Positions 49,974-59,007 of a stretch of DNA of 64,000 bases are shown piece after piece. The notes beneath the pieces were generated by a model. It saw only the letters and a list, made by a program, of their open reading frames with translations, did no database searches and was not told where the DNA came from. The DNA lies in NCBI RefSeq assembly GCF_003966955.1, contig NZ_AP019367.1:868001-932000 (forward strand). The letters run 5' to 3'. Made by a program: the position numbers and the translations under genes. This stretch comes from Parolsenella catena. GTDB lineage: Bacteria > Actinomycetota > Coriobacteriia > Coriobacteriales > Atopobiaceae. Each line of letters begins with the position of its first letter. The first letter of the stretch is position 1.

Positions 49974-52070
49974 CTACTTCTTGCGCGCGAGCTCGCCCAC
50001 GTTCGCGATGCCCGAGAACACCTCGACGAGGTTGTTGAGCAGACGGAGCCTGTTCTCGCGAAGCGCCACGTCCTCGTCCATGACCATGACGTCGGCAAAG
50101 AAGGCGTCGATGGGCTCGCGGAGAGACGCGAGCTGGCCGATGACGTCATCGAGCCTCTTGGCCTCGAGGGCCTCGGAGATGGATGCGCGAGAGGCGCGGA
50201 CGGCCTGGGAGAGCGCCTTCTCGGCGTCGCCCATGAGCGACTCGTCGAGCTCGGTGCCCAGCGAGGCGTCGGCGAGGTGCGCGGCGCGGGCATAGGCCAC
50301 GGCGAGGTTCTCGAACGTCTCGGGGTCGTTGGCGCGGGCGCCCTCGAGCGCGTGCGCGAGGGCGAAGAAGTCGTCGGGAGCGGTGACGGAACCGGCGCTC
50401 ACGGCGCTGACCGTGTCTGCGGAGATGCCGTCCTCGCGGGCCATCTGCTGCATGCGGCCCAGGATGAACGCGTTCACGTCCTCGGCGACCTTGCCGGCGT
50501 CGAACTCGATGCCCTGGTCCGCAAGGGACTCGAGGGCGGCTGCCACGAGCGGCTCGTAGCCAACGTGCAGGCGGTCGCGCAGGATCGTCACGACGCCGAT
50601 GGCCGCGCGACGCAGCGCGTAGGGGTCCTTGGAGCCGGTGGGCGGCTCGCCGATGGCGAACATGCCGGCGATGGTGTCGAGCTTGTCGGCGACGGCGACG
50701 ACGCAGCCGCACGTGCCCTCGGGCAGCTCGTCTCCGGCAAAGCGCGGACGATAGTGGTCGCGGATGCCCTCGGCGACGTCCTCGCCCTCGCCGGCGGCAA
50801 GCGCGTAGTAGCCTCCCATGACGCCCTGCTGGTTCGTGAACTCTACGACGGCGCTCGAGACGAGGTCTGCCTTGCACAGGTGCGCGGCGCGCGCACTCGC
50901 CGCGGCGAGCTTGGCGCCGATGCGGGCCTCGTGCGTGATGGCGAGCGCGAGGCTCTCGATGCGCTCGGACTTCTGCAGGACGTTGCCGAGCTTCTGCTGG
51001 AACTTGACGTTCGCGAGGCGCTCGCGGAACGTGTCGAGCGAGACCTTGAGGTCCTCCTCGTAGAAGAACTTGGCGTCGTCGAGACGCGGGCGAACGACAC
51101 GCTCGTTGCCCGAGACGACCGTCTCGGAGACCTTAGGATCTGCGTTGGAGACGATAACGAACTCGCGGGTGAGCTTGCCGGCCCCATCAAAGATCGGGAA
51201 GTAGCGCTGGTTGGAGAGCATGGACTCGCAGATGATCTCCTGCGGCACCTTGAGGAACTCCTCGTCGAAGGTGCCCACGAGGACGGTGGGCCACTCGCAG
51301 AGGTTCACGACCTCGTCGAACGTGCGCTTGGGGGTGTCGACGTGCGAGCCAGGGCGCTCGGCCTCGATCTTGGCGATGCCCTCGCGGATGACCTGCTCGC
51401 GGCGCTCGGAGGACAGCACGTAGGCGTCCTCGAGGACCTTCTCGTAGGCGGAGGGCTCTGCGACCACGTGCTCGCCCGGAGCGAGGACGCGGTGGCCGCG
51501 CGTGGTGTTGCCGCTCCTGACGTCGGCATACTCCACGGGCACGACCTCGCCGCCGAGCAGCGCGCAGATCCAGCGAATGGGGCGCACGAAGGTCTCGTGC
51601 TCAGAGCCCCAGCGCTGGGAGCGGTAGTTGGGCCACTCGATGGAGGCGATCACGTCGTGGCCGAGCTCAGACAGGATGGGCACGGCGGGGGCGGAGGGCA
51701 CGTTCTTCTCGGCAAAGACGTACTCGTTGCCATCGGTGTCAACACGACGCTCGAGCTCGGAGGCATCGACGCCGAACTTGCGCGCGAAGCCCTGGGCGGC
51801 CTTGGTCGGGTTGCCCTCGGCGTCGAAGGCGATCTGGGTCTTGGGCCCGCGCATGACCTCATGCACCGCCTCGGTCTCGGTTGCCACGTCGGAGACGATG
51901 GCTGCCAGACGGCGGGGCGAGGAGATGACTCGAATGCCACCATGGGAGAGGCCGGCCGCGTCGAGCGCCTTCTCGACGAGCTTGGGGAGCTGCTTGGACG
52001 CGTTGATGAGAGGGGCGGAGGGCATCTCCTCGCACCCGATCTCGAGCAGGAAATCCTTCGTCTGTGCCAT
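49974..52070 (-). CDS. glyS: Glycyl-tRNA synthetase beta subunit
   Basis: This 698-residue subunit of the heterotetrameric enzyme recognises tRNA-Gly. FLLEIGCEEMPSAPLI, FVRPIRWICALLGG, LVGTFDEEFLKVPQEII and RYFPIFDGAGKLTREFV are diagnostic, and the HD-type region and C-terminal anticodon domain follow. It starts one base after the glyQ stop. Confidence 0.97.
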   Translation of the reverse strand: MAQTKDFLLEIGCEEMPSAPLINASKQLPKLVEKALDAAGLSHGGIRVISSPRRLAAIVSDVATETEAVHEVMRGPKTQIAFDAEGNPTKAAQGFARKFGVDASELERRVDTDGNEYVFAEKNVPSAPAVPILSELGHDVIASIEWPNYRSQRWGSEHETFVRPIRWICALLGGEVVPVEYADVRSGNTTRGHRVLAPGEHVVAEPSAYEKVLEDAYVLSSERREQVIREGIAKIEAERPGSHVDTPKRTFDEVVNLCEWPTVLVGTFDEEFLKVPQEIICESMLSNQRYFPIFDGAGKLTREFVIVSNADPKVSETVVSGNERVVRPRLDDAKFFYEEDLKVSLDTFRERLANVKFQQKLGNVLQKSERIESLALAITHEARIGAKLAAASARAAHLCKADLVSSAVVEFTNQQGVMGGYYALAAGEGEDVAEGIRDHYRPRFAGDELPEGTCGCVVAVADKLDTIAGMFAIGEPPTGSKDPYALRRAAIGVVTILRDRLHVGYEPLVAAALESLADQGIEFDAGKVAEDVNAFILGRMQQMAREDGISADTVSAVSAGSVTAPDDFFALAHALEGARANDPETFENLAVAYARAAHLADASLGTELDESLMGDAEKALSQAVRASRASISEALEAKRLDDVIGQLASLREPIDAFFADVMVMDEDVALRENRLRLLNNLVEVFSGIANVGELARKK

Positions 52071-52982
52071 TTAGGCCACCTCGCCCTTCGTGGAATACGT
52101 GTCCTTCTTGCCGGCGACCTCCGCGAGGTAGCTCTCGCAGCAGGCCTTGGCAACGGCGCGGACGCGCAGGATGTAGTTGGCTCGCTCCGTGGCAGAGATC
52201 GCACCGCGGGCATCGAGGATGTTGAACGCGTGGCTGCACTTCATGACGCAGTCATAGGCCGGAAGAGGAAGCTTGCGCTCGAGGCAGGAGTGGCACTCTG
52301 CCTCGTACTCGTCGAACTTGCGACGCATCATGTCGACGTCGGCAACCTCGAAGTTGTACGTGGAGAACTCCACCTCGTTCTCATGGAAGACGTCGCCGTA
52401 GGTCATGGGAGTGCCGTCGGGCAGGTAGGACCACACGAGGTCGTAGACCGAGTCGACACCCTGCGCGTACATGGCGATGCGCTCGAGGCCGTACGTGATC
52501 TCCACCGGGACGGGATCGACCTCGATGCCGCCAACCTGCTGGAAGTACGTGTACTGCGTGACCTCCATGCCGTCCATCCAGACCTCCCAGCCAAGGCCCC
52601 AGGCGCCCAGCGTGGGGCTCTCCCAGTCGTCCTCGACGAAGCGGACGTCATGCTCGGCCGGGTCGAGGCCGATGGCCTTGAGCGAGCCGAGGTAGAGGTC
52701 CTGGGAGTCCACGGGGCAGGGCTTCAGGATGACCTGGAACTGGTAGTAGTGCTGCATGCGGTTGGGGTTCTCGCCGTAGCGGCCGTCCGCGGGGCGGCGA
52801 CACGGCTGCGGGTAGCACGTACGCCAGGCGTTGGGACCCAGGCTGCGCAGGGTCGTTGCCGTGTGGAAGGTTCCGGCGCCAACCTCGGAGTCATAGGGCT
52901 GCATGACCGTGCAGCCCTTATCTGCCCAGTAGTGCTCGAGGGCAAGAATCATGTCTTGGAACGTGAGGGCGTTTTCCTTCAT
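52071..52982 (-). CDS. glyQ: Glycyl-tRNA synthetase alpha subunit
   Basis: This 303-residue catalytic subunit has [54 protein letters not shown] and [20 protein letters not shown]. The ATG at 52982 has AGGAGAGG upstream. No T-box leader is seen in the 60 bases before it. The alpha/beta type supports a non-mycobacterial actinobacterial lineage. Confidence 0.97.
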   Translation of the reverse strand: MKENALTFQDMILALEHYWADKGCTVMQPYDSEVGAGTFHTATTLRSLGPNAWRTCYPQPCRRPADGRYGENPNRMQHYYQFQVILKPCPVDSQDLYLGSLKAIGLDPAEHDVRFVEDDWESPTLGAWGLGWEVWMDGMEVTQYTYFQQVGGIEVDPVPVEITYGLERIAMYAQGVDSVYDLVWSYLPDGTPMTYGDVFHENEVEFSTYNFEVADVDMMRRKFDEYEAECHSCLERKLPLPAYDCVMKCSHAFNILDARGAISATERANYILRVRAVAKACCESYLAEVAGKKDTYSTKGEVA

Positions 52983-53042
52983 GCCTCTCCTACCTTCCTG
53001 CCGCAGGGGCATGTCCCCTGCGCGCGTAACGTGCAGACGGTG

Positions 53043-53606
53043 CTAGATGGTACCAGCATCCTCGAGCGGCCAAAAGACGAACAGGGCCTTCGAGGTGACG
53101 CTCGAGACGGAAATGGCGCCAAAGTAGCGCGAGTCCTGCGAGTTCGTGCGGTTGTCTCCCATGACCCATATGCAGCCCTGCGGCACCACGTAGGGATACG
53201 AGACGCCGCTAGCAAGCTGGGAAGAGTGTGTGGGCAGCGGATTGCTCGGCTTGCCGTCGGTGTAGGGCTCGTCAAGCGCCTCGCCGTCAACGTAGACGAC
53301 GCCGTCCACGAGCTCGACCGTCTGGCCTGCCGTGGCGATGACGCGCTTGATGAGCGTGAGGCTGCCGTCCTCGGGGTCGGTGAACGTCACGATGTCCCCA
53401 ACCTGGGGCTCAGAGGTTCGGTACGTGAGCTTCTCGCCTACGAGACGGTCGCCCACCTTGAGGGTGTCGGACATCGAGGCCGAGGGGATGATGAACGGCT
53501 CTGCCACGAACGTCCTGATACCGAGCGCAAGGAAAATCGCAACGGCGATGAGGACGATGACCTCGGCAATGTCTCTCAAAACCCCACCTCGTTCGCGTCT
53601 TGCCAT
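53043..53606 (-). CDS. lepB: Signal peptidase I
   Basis: This 187-residue membrane serine protease removes signal peptides. One N-terminal helix (EVIVLIAVAIFLALGI) anchors it. The nucleophile is in IPSASMSDTL, the catalytic lysine in LIKRVIA, and WVMGDNRTNSQDSR is the C-terminal box. It follows trmD directly. Confidence 0.96.
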   Translation of the reverse strand: MARRERGGVLRDIAEVIVLIAVAIFLALGIRTFVAEPFIIPSASMSDTLKVGDRLVGEKLTYRTSEPQVGDIVTFTDPEDGSLTLIKRVIATAGQTVELVDGVVYVDGEALDEPYTDGKPSNPLPTHSSQLASGVSYPYVVPQGCIWVMGDNRTNSQDSRYFGAISVSSVTSKALFVFWPLEDAGTI

Positions 53607-54344
53607 CTAGCTCACGCTCCCGTCAAGAAGCTCGCGGGCATAGGCGCGCTCATCGACCGTAAGCTCGGCCGCATCAAGGAGATCGGGCCTGAGGCGAGCC
53701 GTTCGCTCGATGGCGTTTCTCCGGCGCCAGGCGTCAACCTTGGCATGGTCGCCCGAGAGCAGAACCTCGGGGACAGTTCGGCCCTCGTAGTCTGCGGGCC
53801 TCGTGTACTGGGCGTACTCGAGAAGCCCCGAGGAGAACGACTCGTCCACGGAGCTCATCTCGTCACCAAGTGCTCCAGGCAGCAGCCTCACGACGGCATC
53901 CGTGACGACCATCGCCGGAAGCTCCCCGCCCGTGAGGACGTAGTCACCAAGGCTCAGCGACTCATCGGCGAGCTCGTAGACGCGCTCGTCCATGCCCTCA
54001 TAGCGACCGCAGACGAACACGAGACGCTCCTCGTGCGAGAGCCTCTCGGCGACGTCTTGCGTGAACGGCGTGCCGACCGGCGTGAAGAAGATGACCCACG
54101 CGGGCCTGGAATCAGACGCCTTGATGTCAGCCATCGCCTCGAAGATGGGCGCGGGCTTCATGAGCATGCCCTGCCCACCGCCAAACGGTGCATCGTCGAC
54201 CGTACGGTGCCTGTCATGCGTCCAGTCGCGAAGGTCGTGGGCCCTAAACTCGAGGATGCCCTTGTCCTGGGCACGCCCCATGATTGAGGCGCCGAGGTAG
54301 GAGCCAAACACGCCCGGAAAGACCGAAAGCGTCTCGATGAGCAT
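53607..54344 (-). CDS. trmD: tRNA (guanine-37-N1)-methyltransferase
   Basis: This 245-residue SPOUT methyltransferase makes m1G37, which prevents +1 frameshifts. FPGVFGSYLGASIMG, DDAPFGGGQGMLMKP, LVFVCGRYEGMDERV, LGDYVLTGGELPAM and the C-terminal RPADYEGRTVPEVLLSGDH are diagnostic. GGAGGAG lies before the ATG at 54344. Confidence 0.97.
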   Translation of the reverse strand: MLIETLSVFPGVFGSYLGASIMGRAQDKGILEFRAHDLRDWTHDRHRTVDDAPFGGGQGMLMKPAPIFEAMADIKASDSRPAWVIFFTPVGTPFTQDVAERLSHEERLVFVCGRYEGMDERVYELADESLSLGDYVLTGGELPAMVVTDAVVRLLPGALGDEMSSVDESFSSGLLEYAQYTRPADYEGRTVPEVLLSGDHAKVDAWRRRNAIERTARLRPDLLDAAELTVDERAYARELLDGSVS

Positions 54345-54346
54345 GT

Positions 54347-54883
54347 CTACTCCTCCCCCGCCTCTCCGTCGTCCCAGGGGGCGAGGCCAACCGGGATGTT
54401 GACGTAGATCGTCCCGTCCTCGTCCACGCCATCGAGCATCTCCTCGACGACGGGAACGAGCGTCTCGCCGAGCTCGCCGTCCACGACCCACACGTCGTTG
54501 GCCGGCCCCACCATGACCTCCTCGATCTGGCCGAGAAGTCCGAGGCGGCCATCGACGACGTCGCGGCCACACAGGCTCTGGGGGTCATGCATCTCGAGGT
54601 CGTCGGGCAGGTCCTCCTCGGCGGCGATGAGAGACTTGCCCGCAAGCTCGCTCGCGTCCCCGAGGCTCTTGATACCGGAGAGCGAGACGAGCTGGCCGGC
54701 AGGGCTCGTCTCCACGTCCTCGACCGTGTGCCAGCGCTTGCCCTTGAGCGCAGGCGGCACGACGGCGACGCGAAGCCCTGCCGACAAAACAGGGGGAAGG
54801 CCGCCTGCGGGAACCGCAACGACCTCCCCCTTGGTCCCGTGGGTCTTTACCACACGGGCTATGAGCCTATATCCGGCTGCCAC
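54347..54883 (-). CDS. rimM: 16S rRNA processing protein RimM
   Basis: This 178-residue 30S assembly factor has an N-terminal barrel (LIARVVKTHGTKGEVVAVP) and a C-terminal PRC-barrel (LLGQIEEVMVGPANDVWVV, LVPVVEEMLDGVDEDG). The start is GTG at 54883, 3 bases after the KH-protein stop. The acidic tail is short. Confidence 0.92.
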   Translation of the reverse strand: MAAGYRLIARVVKTHGTKGEVVAVPAGGLPPVLSAGLRVAVVPPALKGKRWHTVEDVETSPAGQLVSLSGIKSLGDASELAGKSLIAAEEDLPDDLEMHDPQSLCGRDVVDGRLGLLGQIEEVMVGPANDVWVVDGELGETLVPVVEEMLDGVDEDGTIYVNIPVGLAPWDDGEAGEE

Positions 54884-54886
54884 GAC

Positions 54887-55183
54887 TTAGCCAAGCACCT
54901 CGACGTCTACAGAGGAACCCACTCGCTGCCCAAGGGCTCGGGCAATCGTGCGAATGGCCTTGATCTGGCGACCGTGCCTGCCGATGACCTTACCGGCGTC
55001 GTCGGCGGCGCACTCGATCTCGATGAGCGTGCCGTCCTCTCGGTCGGTCACGTCAAGGGAGACGGCATCCTCGTCATCGACGAGCCCACACACAATGAGC
55101 TCGACAAGGTCGGCGATGCGGTCGCTCGGCAGCTCCTCTGCCGCGTCCTGCGCGTCAGCAGCCACCTGAGTCTCGGCGTCCAT
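54887..55183 (-). CDS. khpA: KH-domain RNA-binding protein (KhpA/YlqC)
   Basis: This 98-residue protein has one KH domain with the GxxG loop in VIGRHGRQIKAIRTIARAL. About 20 acidic residues precede the usual core (LVELIVCGLVDDEDAVSL). With KhpB it controls cell elongation genes in Gram-positives. It follows rpsP by 3 bases. Confidence 0.93.
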   Translation of the reverse strand: MDAETQVAADAQDAAEELPSDRIADLVELIVCGLVDDEDAVSLDVTDREDGTLIEIECAADDAGKVIGRHGRQIKAIRTIARALGQRVGSSVDVEVLG

Positions 55184-55186
55184 GCG

Positions 55187-55525
55187 CTACTCGGCGCTCT
55201 CGGCCTCAGCAGCGGCCTCGGCGGCAGCGGCGTCCTTGGCGAGCTGCTTCTTGGACTTCTTGACCTTCTTCTCGGGCGCGGGGGCACCAGAGCGAACGAT
55301 GTCGATGAGGTGAGCCACGGAGTCAGAGGGCTGGGCACCCTTGGCGATCCACTCGTCGATCTTCTCGAGGTCGAGCGTGATGGTCTTGGGGTTGGTCAGC
55401 GGGTTGTAACGACCGACCTCGTCGGTGTGACGACCGTCGCGGGGGTTGCGGCTATCGGCAACGACGACGCGATAGTACGGACGCTTCTTGGCACCGTGAC
55501 GGGCCAGGCGAATCTTGACTGCCAA
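55187..55525 (-). CDS. rpsP: 30S ribosomal protein S16
   Basis: This 112-residue protein has [40 protein letters not shown] and a Lys/Ala/Glu-rich tail. The start is TTG at 55525, with GGAGGAG 6 bases upstream and LAVKIRL matching the usual MAVKIRL. It heads the rpsP-khpA-rimM-trmD-lepB run. Confidence 0.97.
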   Translation of the reverse strand: MAVKIRLARHGAKKRPYYRVVVADSRNPRDGRHTDEVGRYNPLTNPKTITLDLEKIDEWIAKGAQPSDSVAHLIDIVRSGAPAPEKKVKKSKKQLAKDAAAAEAAAEAESAE

Positions 55526-55664
55526 TGAAAACTCCTCCATTCGTGCGACGCGAGCATGAGTTGGCGTGGCGCCGCATAACAATACAAGCAGCTCTTGATA
55601 TTACGACAATGACGCAGGTCTGTGTAGACAAAACTCGCCATTTGCCGCACAAGGGCATGACACC

Positions 55665-55689
55665 GCCCATGATTCTGCCACATATGGGC
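55665..55689. repeat. Inverted repeat in the rpsP / response-regulator divergent region
   Basis: GCCCAT and ATGGGC flank 13 bases. It lies upstream of both divergent units and may be a regulator site. Confidence 0.35.
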
Positions 55690-55724
55690 AAAAGCGTGGT
55701 GAAACCGTGTGAACTCCCCACACT

Positions 55725-55751
55725 TTCAGGAACCTTCAGACGCGCTTCAGG
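55725..55751 (+). promoter_or_regulatory. Three TTCAGR direct repeats upstream of the response regulator
   Basis: TTCAGG (55725), TTCAGA (55735) and TTCAGG (55746) are spaced 10 and 11 bases apart, one helical turn each. This is the typical pattern for OmpR-family dimers. They sit over the -35 area of a candidate -10 GACAAT at 55760-55765. Autoregulation is inferred. Confidence 0.5.
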
Positions 55752-55790
55752 GCACAAACGACAATGGTTGCATAAAAGGGAGGAGCTCGC

Positions 55791-56483
55791 ATGAACATAC
55801 TTGTTGTTGAGGACGAGAGAAACCTCGCCGATGCGATCTGCCACATTCTCGAGCAGGAGGGATACAACGCCGAGGCGGCCTACGATGGAAAGACCGGTCT
55901 CGCCTACGCCGAGAGCGGGTTGTACGACGCCGCCATTCTCGACGTCATGCTGCCGGGCATGGACGGCTTCTCCATCGTGAGGACGCTCAGGCAGGCGCAG
56001 AACGACCTTCCCATCATGATGCTCACTGCCAAGACGTCAACACGGGACAAGGTCGAGGGCCTCGACTGCGGCGCGGACGACTACATGACCAAGCCCTTCG
56101 AGGCCCCCGAGCTCCTTGCGCGCGTGCGGGCCCTCACGCGCAGAAAGGGCGAGATGGTCATCGATGCCATGGAGTTCGGAGATCTCAGCCTCGACCTCGA
56201 AACGCATGACCTGTCTTGCGGCGATGCATCGGCGCACCTCTCGAAGCGCGAGTTCGACGTCATGCGCATGCTCATGAGTGGCACGGGCCGCATCGTGTCC
56301 AAGCAGGACCTGCTCACACGCGTGTGGGGAGCCGACGCGGACGCCTCGGAGAACTCCGTCGAGGCGTACGTGAGCTTCCTGCGCAAGAAGATCAAGCACG
56401 TCAAGAGCAAGGTGGAGATCACAACGCTTCGCATGCTGGGCTATCGTCTGGAGGTCGTGGATCAGGCGGCCGAGGCAAGGTAG
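55791..56483 (+). CDS. OmpR-family response regulator
   Basis: This 230-residue regulator has a receiver domain with acidic pocket (VVEDE), phospho-acceptor Asp51 (ILDVMLPGMDG), Thr79 and Lys101 (TKPFEAP), then a winged-helix effector domain (HLSKREFDVMRMLM, ENSVEAYVSFLRKKI). GGGAGGAG lies before the ATG. The kinase starts 14 bases later. The signal and regulon are unknown. Confidence 0.95.
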   Translation: MNILVVEDERNLADAICHILEQEGYNAEAAYDGKTGLAYAESGLYDAAILDVMLPGMDGFSIVRTLRQAQNDLPIMMLTAKTSTRDKVEGLDCGADDYMTKPFEAPELLARVRALTRRKGEMVIDAMEFGDLSLDLETHDLSCGDASAHLSKREFDVMRMLMSGTGRIVSKQDLLTRVWGADADASENSVEAYVSFLRKKIKHVKSKVEITTLRMLGYRLEVVDQAAEAR

Positions 56484-56497
56484 AAGCGGGGAGCAAC

Positions 56498-57727
56498 GTG
56501 CTAGGAAAGCTCAGGAGAAGGTTCGTCGCCATCATCATGCTGCTCGTGGGCTCCCTCGTGATAGCCATGGTGGGCATCAGCTACCGCAACACGATGTCAT
56601 CGCTCGACTCCATCGTGAGCCGCTCACTCGACATGGCACTCGAGGAGCGCTCGGCGCTGCCAGACTCGGACGCAGACGGGGAGGCGCTCGGCATGGAGCA
56701 CCTCCCCGTGCTGTGGATCGACCTCTCCGGCACCGGAGCAAAGCTCGGGTCCAACGAGACGCGCCTGTGCTTTGACACGGACCATCTCACCGAGGCGATT
56801 GGCAGCGCCATCTCAAGCGACCAGGACGAGGGCCGCCTCTCGGAGTTTCACCTCACCTGGAGGCGCGTCAGCTCGCCATATGGATGGAGACTCGCCGTAG
56901 CCGACACCACGAGCATCGACGCCGAGAGAAACGCTCAGATCATAAGCAGCCTCAAGCTAGGCGGCGCTGGCATGCTCGTCCTTCTCGCCCTCGCGATCGT
57001 CCTGTCCAAGTGGGCGTCAAGGCCCGTCCAGGTTGCCTGGGAGCAGCAGCACCAGTTCGTGGCCGACGCCTCCCACGAACTCAAGACGCCACTCGCGGTC
57101 ATCATCGCCAACAACGGGATTCTCGAGCGCCGGGAGGACGAGCTCCCGCAGGACTGCGTTCGCTGGGTGAGGAGCACCCGCGACGAGGCGGAGCGGATGC
57201 GCGGGCTCATCGAGGAGATGCTCGAGCTCGCGCGGACCGAGGAGGGCGGAGGGGGCGTCAGGAGAGACGTAGACGTCGACCTCTCGGAGCTCGTCGAGGG
57301 CGAGGCGCTCCAGTTCGACGCCGTGGCCTACGAGCGTGGCACCTCCATCGAGACGGACATCTCGCCGGAAGCACACGTGAGCGGAGACCCCGAGCAGCTC
57401 GACCGCCTCGTCAAGACGCTCATCGACAACGCCTGCAAGTATGCGGCCGTGGGCACGAGGGTCACCGTGAGGCTCGAGCGCAGGGCGGGCACGGCCACGC
57501 TGTCCGTTAACAACGAAGGCGACCCCATACCGCCCGAGGACCTCCCCCACGTCTTCGACCGCTTCTACCGCTCGGACAAGGCCCGCGCCCGCTCGACGGG
57601 GGGCTTTGGGCTGGGCCTTGCCATCGCCAAGGGTATAGCCGAGAGCCACGGGGGAAGAATCGAGGTCAAGAGCAGCGCCGGGCAGGGAACGACGTTTACG
57701 GTGACGCTCCACGAGACAAGGGAGTAG
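56498..57727 (+). CDS. Sensor histidine kinase
   Basis: This 409-residue membrane kinase has two membrane segments (about residues 9-28 and 153-172) around a ~120-residue extracellular sensor. The phospho-accepting His193 is in FVADASHELKTPLAV; N-box LIDNACKYAA and GGFGLGLAIAKGIAESHGG follow. Only ~20 residues separate the second membrane helix from the His motif, so there is no HAMP domain. The start is GTG at 56498 with GGGGAG upstream; a longer frame from 56216 overlaps the regulator and is unlikely. Confidence 0.93.
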   Translation: MLGKLRRRFVAIIMLLVGSLVIAMVGISYRNTMSSLDSIVSRSLDMALEERSALPDSDADGEALGMEHLPVLWIDLSGTGAKLGSNETRLCFDTDHLTEAIGSAISSDQDEGRLSEFHLTWRRVSSPYGWRLAVADTTSIDAERNAQIISSLKLGGAGMLVLLALAIVLSKWASRPVQVAWEQQHQFVADASHELKTPLAVIIANNGILERREDELPQDCVRWVRSTRDEAERMRGLIEEMLELARTEEGGGGVRRDVDVDLSELVEGEALQFDAVAYERGTSIETDISPEAHVSGDPEQLDRLVKTLIDNACKYAAVGTRVTVRLERRAGTATLSVNNEGDPIPPEDLPHVFDRFYRSDKARARSTGGFGLGLAIAKGIAESHGGRIEVKSSAGQGTTFTVTLHETRE

Positions 57728-57732
57728 CCACC

Positions 57733-59007
57733 ATGGAACAAAGCGGAACAGGGCCGCGAGACCCCATGGACGTCCCCTGGGAGGGACGAGCCATAGGTCT
57801 CCTCGATCTTGATGCGTTCTTTGCGAGCGTCGAGCAGCTCGATCATCCGGAGTGGCGCGGCCGGCCCGTCATCGTAGGCGGCGACGCAGACCGCAGGGGC
57901 GTGGTTTCCACGGCGTCTTACGAGGCGCGTGCCTATGGCGTCCACTCCGCGATGCCGGCGGCGCAGGCGGCAAGGCTGTGCCCGGACGCAATCTGGACGC
58001 ATGGCCACTTCGATCGCTACCGAGAGATGAGCGCCCGCGTCATGGACATAATCCTGGACGAGACGCCGCTCGTTGAGCAAGTCTCGATCGATGAGGCCTT
58101 CTTTGACGTGACGCCCGGCCGTTACTCCAGGGAAAGCCCGGTGAGCATCTGTCGCAGGATCCAGGCACGCGTGGCCGAGCTTGGCGTGAGCTGCTCCATT
58201 GGCCTGGGCGTGTGCAAGAGCGTGGCCAAGGTGGCGTCCGAGGCGGAGAAACCGCGCGGGCTCACGGTAGTCCTGCCCGGCAGCGAGGCGGCATTTCTCG
58301 CTCCCCTGCCCGTGAGGGCCATGAGCGGCGTGGGTCCCGCGACCGAGGCTCGCCTCGCACGCATGGGAATCAGAACGCTTGGCGCCCTCGCCGGCGCCTC
58401 TGACGACACCCTGACGGCAGAGCTCGGGTCCATGGGTCCAGCCCTGAGGGCACGGGCGGCCGGGACCGAGCGCGCACCCGTGGGAGAGCGGGCAAAGCCC
58501 GACGAGGCAAAGTCCGTCTCCAACGAGCGCACCTTCGCGAAAGACCTCACCGACGAGAGCGCCATTCGCTCCGCCCTCGATGCCACGTGCGGCATGGTGG
58601 CGAGAAGGCTGAGGAGAAAGGGGCTCGCGGGATCGTGCGTGACCGTGCGCCTCAAGCGCGATGCCTGCACGTCTCGCACGGCCCAGGCGCGGCTCGACGA
58701 GCCGGCCGATGACGAGTTCCTCATATCCCCCGTGGCCCAACGACTCTTGGGCCAGCTCTGGAGACCAGGTGACCCGGTGAGGCTCATCGGGGTGGGCGTC
58801 TCGGACTTCTCGGTCCCCGCCCCTCGCCAGCTGGGACTGTTCGATGACCCGCGGCAGGTTCAGAGGCAAGAGTCCATGAGGGCCCTCCACCGCACGACGG
58901 ACGCGTTGCGCGATCGCTTCGGCGACGAGGCCGTAGCCTTTGGGAGGGATATCAGGCTGAGGAAGTCCACGACGAACACCCAGCCCCAGCACAAGGAGGA
59001 CGCCTAG
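57733..59007 (+). CDS. dinB: Y-family DNA polymerase IV
   Basis: This 424-residue translesion polymerase has the metal-binding LLDLDAFFASVEQ (Asp25 region), VVSTASYEARAYGVHSAMP, VSIDEAFFDVT, and the helix-hairpin-helix MSGVGPATEARLARMGI. A beta-clamp-binding motif RQLGLFDD lies near residue 385. It follows the kinase by 5 bases on the same strand, so the two-component system and dinB form one operon. Its stop overlaps the rsfS stop on the other strand (CTAG). Confidence 0.95.
   Translation: MEQSGTGPRDPMDVPWEGRAIGLLDLDAFFASVEQLDHPEWRGRPVIVGGDADRRGVVSTASYEARAYGVHSAMPAAQAARLCPDAIWTHGHFDRYREMSARVMDIILDETPLVEQVSIDEAFFDVTPGRYSRESPVSICRRIQARVAELGVSCSIGLGVCKSVAKVASEAEKPRGLTVVLPGSEAAFLAPLPVRAMSGVGPATEARLARMGIRTLGALAGASDDTLTAELGSMGPALRARAAGTERAPVGERAKPDEAKSVSNERTFAKDLTDESAIRSALDATCGMVARRLRRKGLAGSCVTVRLKRDACTSRTAQARLDEPADDEFLISPVAQRLLGQLWRPGDPVRLIGVGVSDFSVPAPRQLGLFDDPRQVQRQESMRALHRTTDALRDRFGDEAVAFGRDIRLRKSTTNTQPQHKEDA

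Noticed and set aside
52983-53042. T-box riboswitch before glyQS
   Set aside because: The gap is only 60 bases, with no T-box sequence or terminator. The proS leader was also checked and has none.
50277-54287. A 1336-codon open frame on the plus strand
   Set aside because: It lies antisense across glyS, glyQ, lepB and trmD, all clear genes. The lack of stops follows from GC-rich codon use in the real genes; the translation has no family motifs. Similar long shadows lie at 16620-18641, 25321-27048 and 30643-32559.
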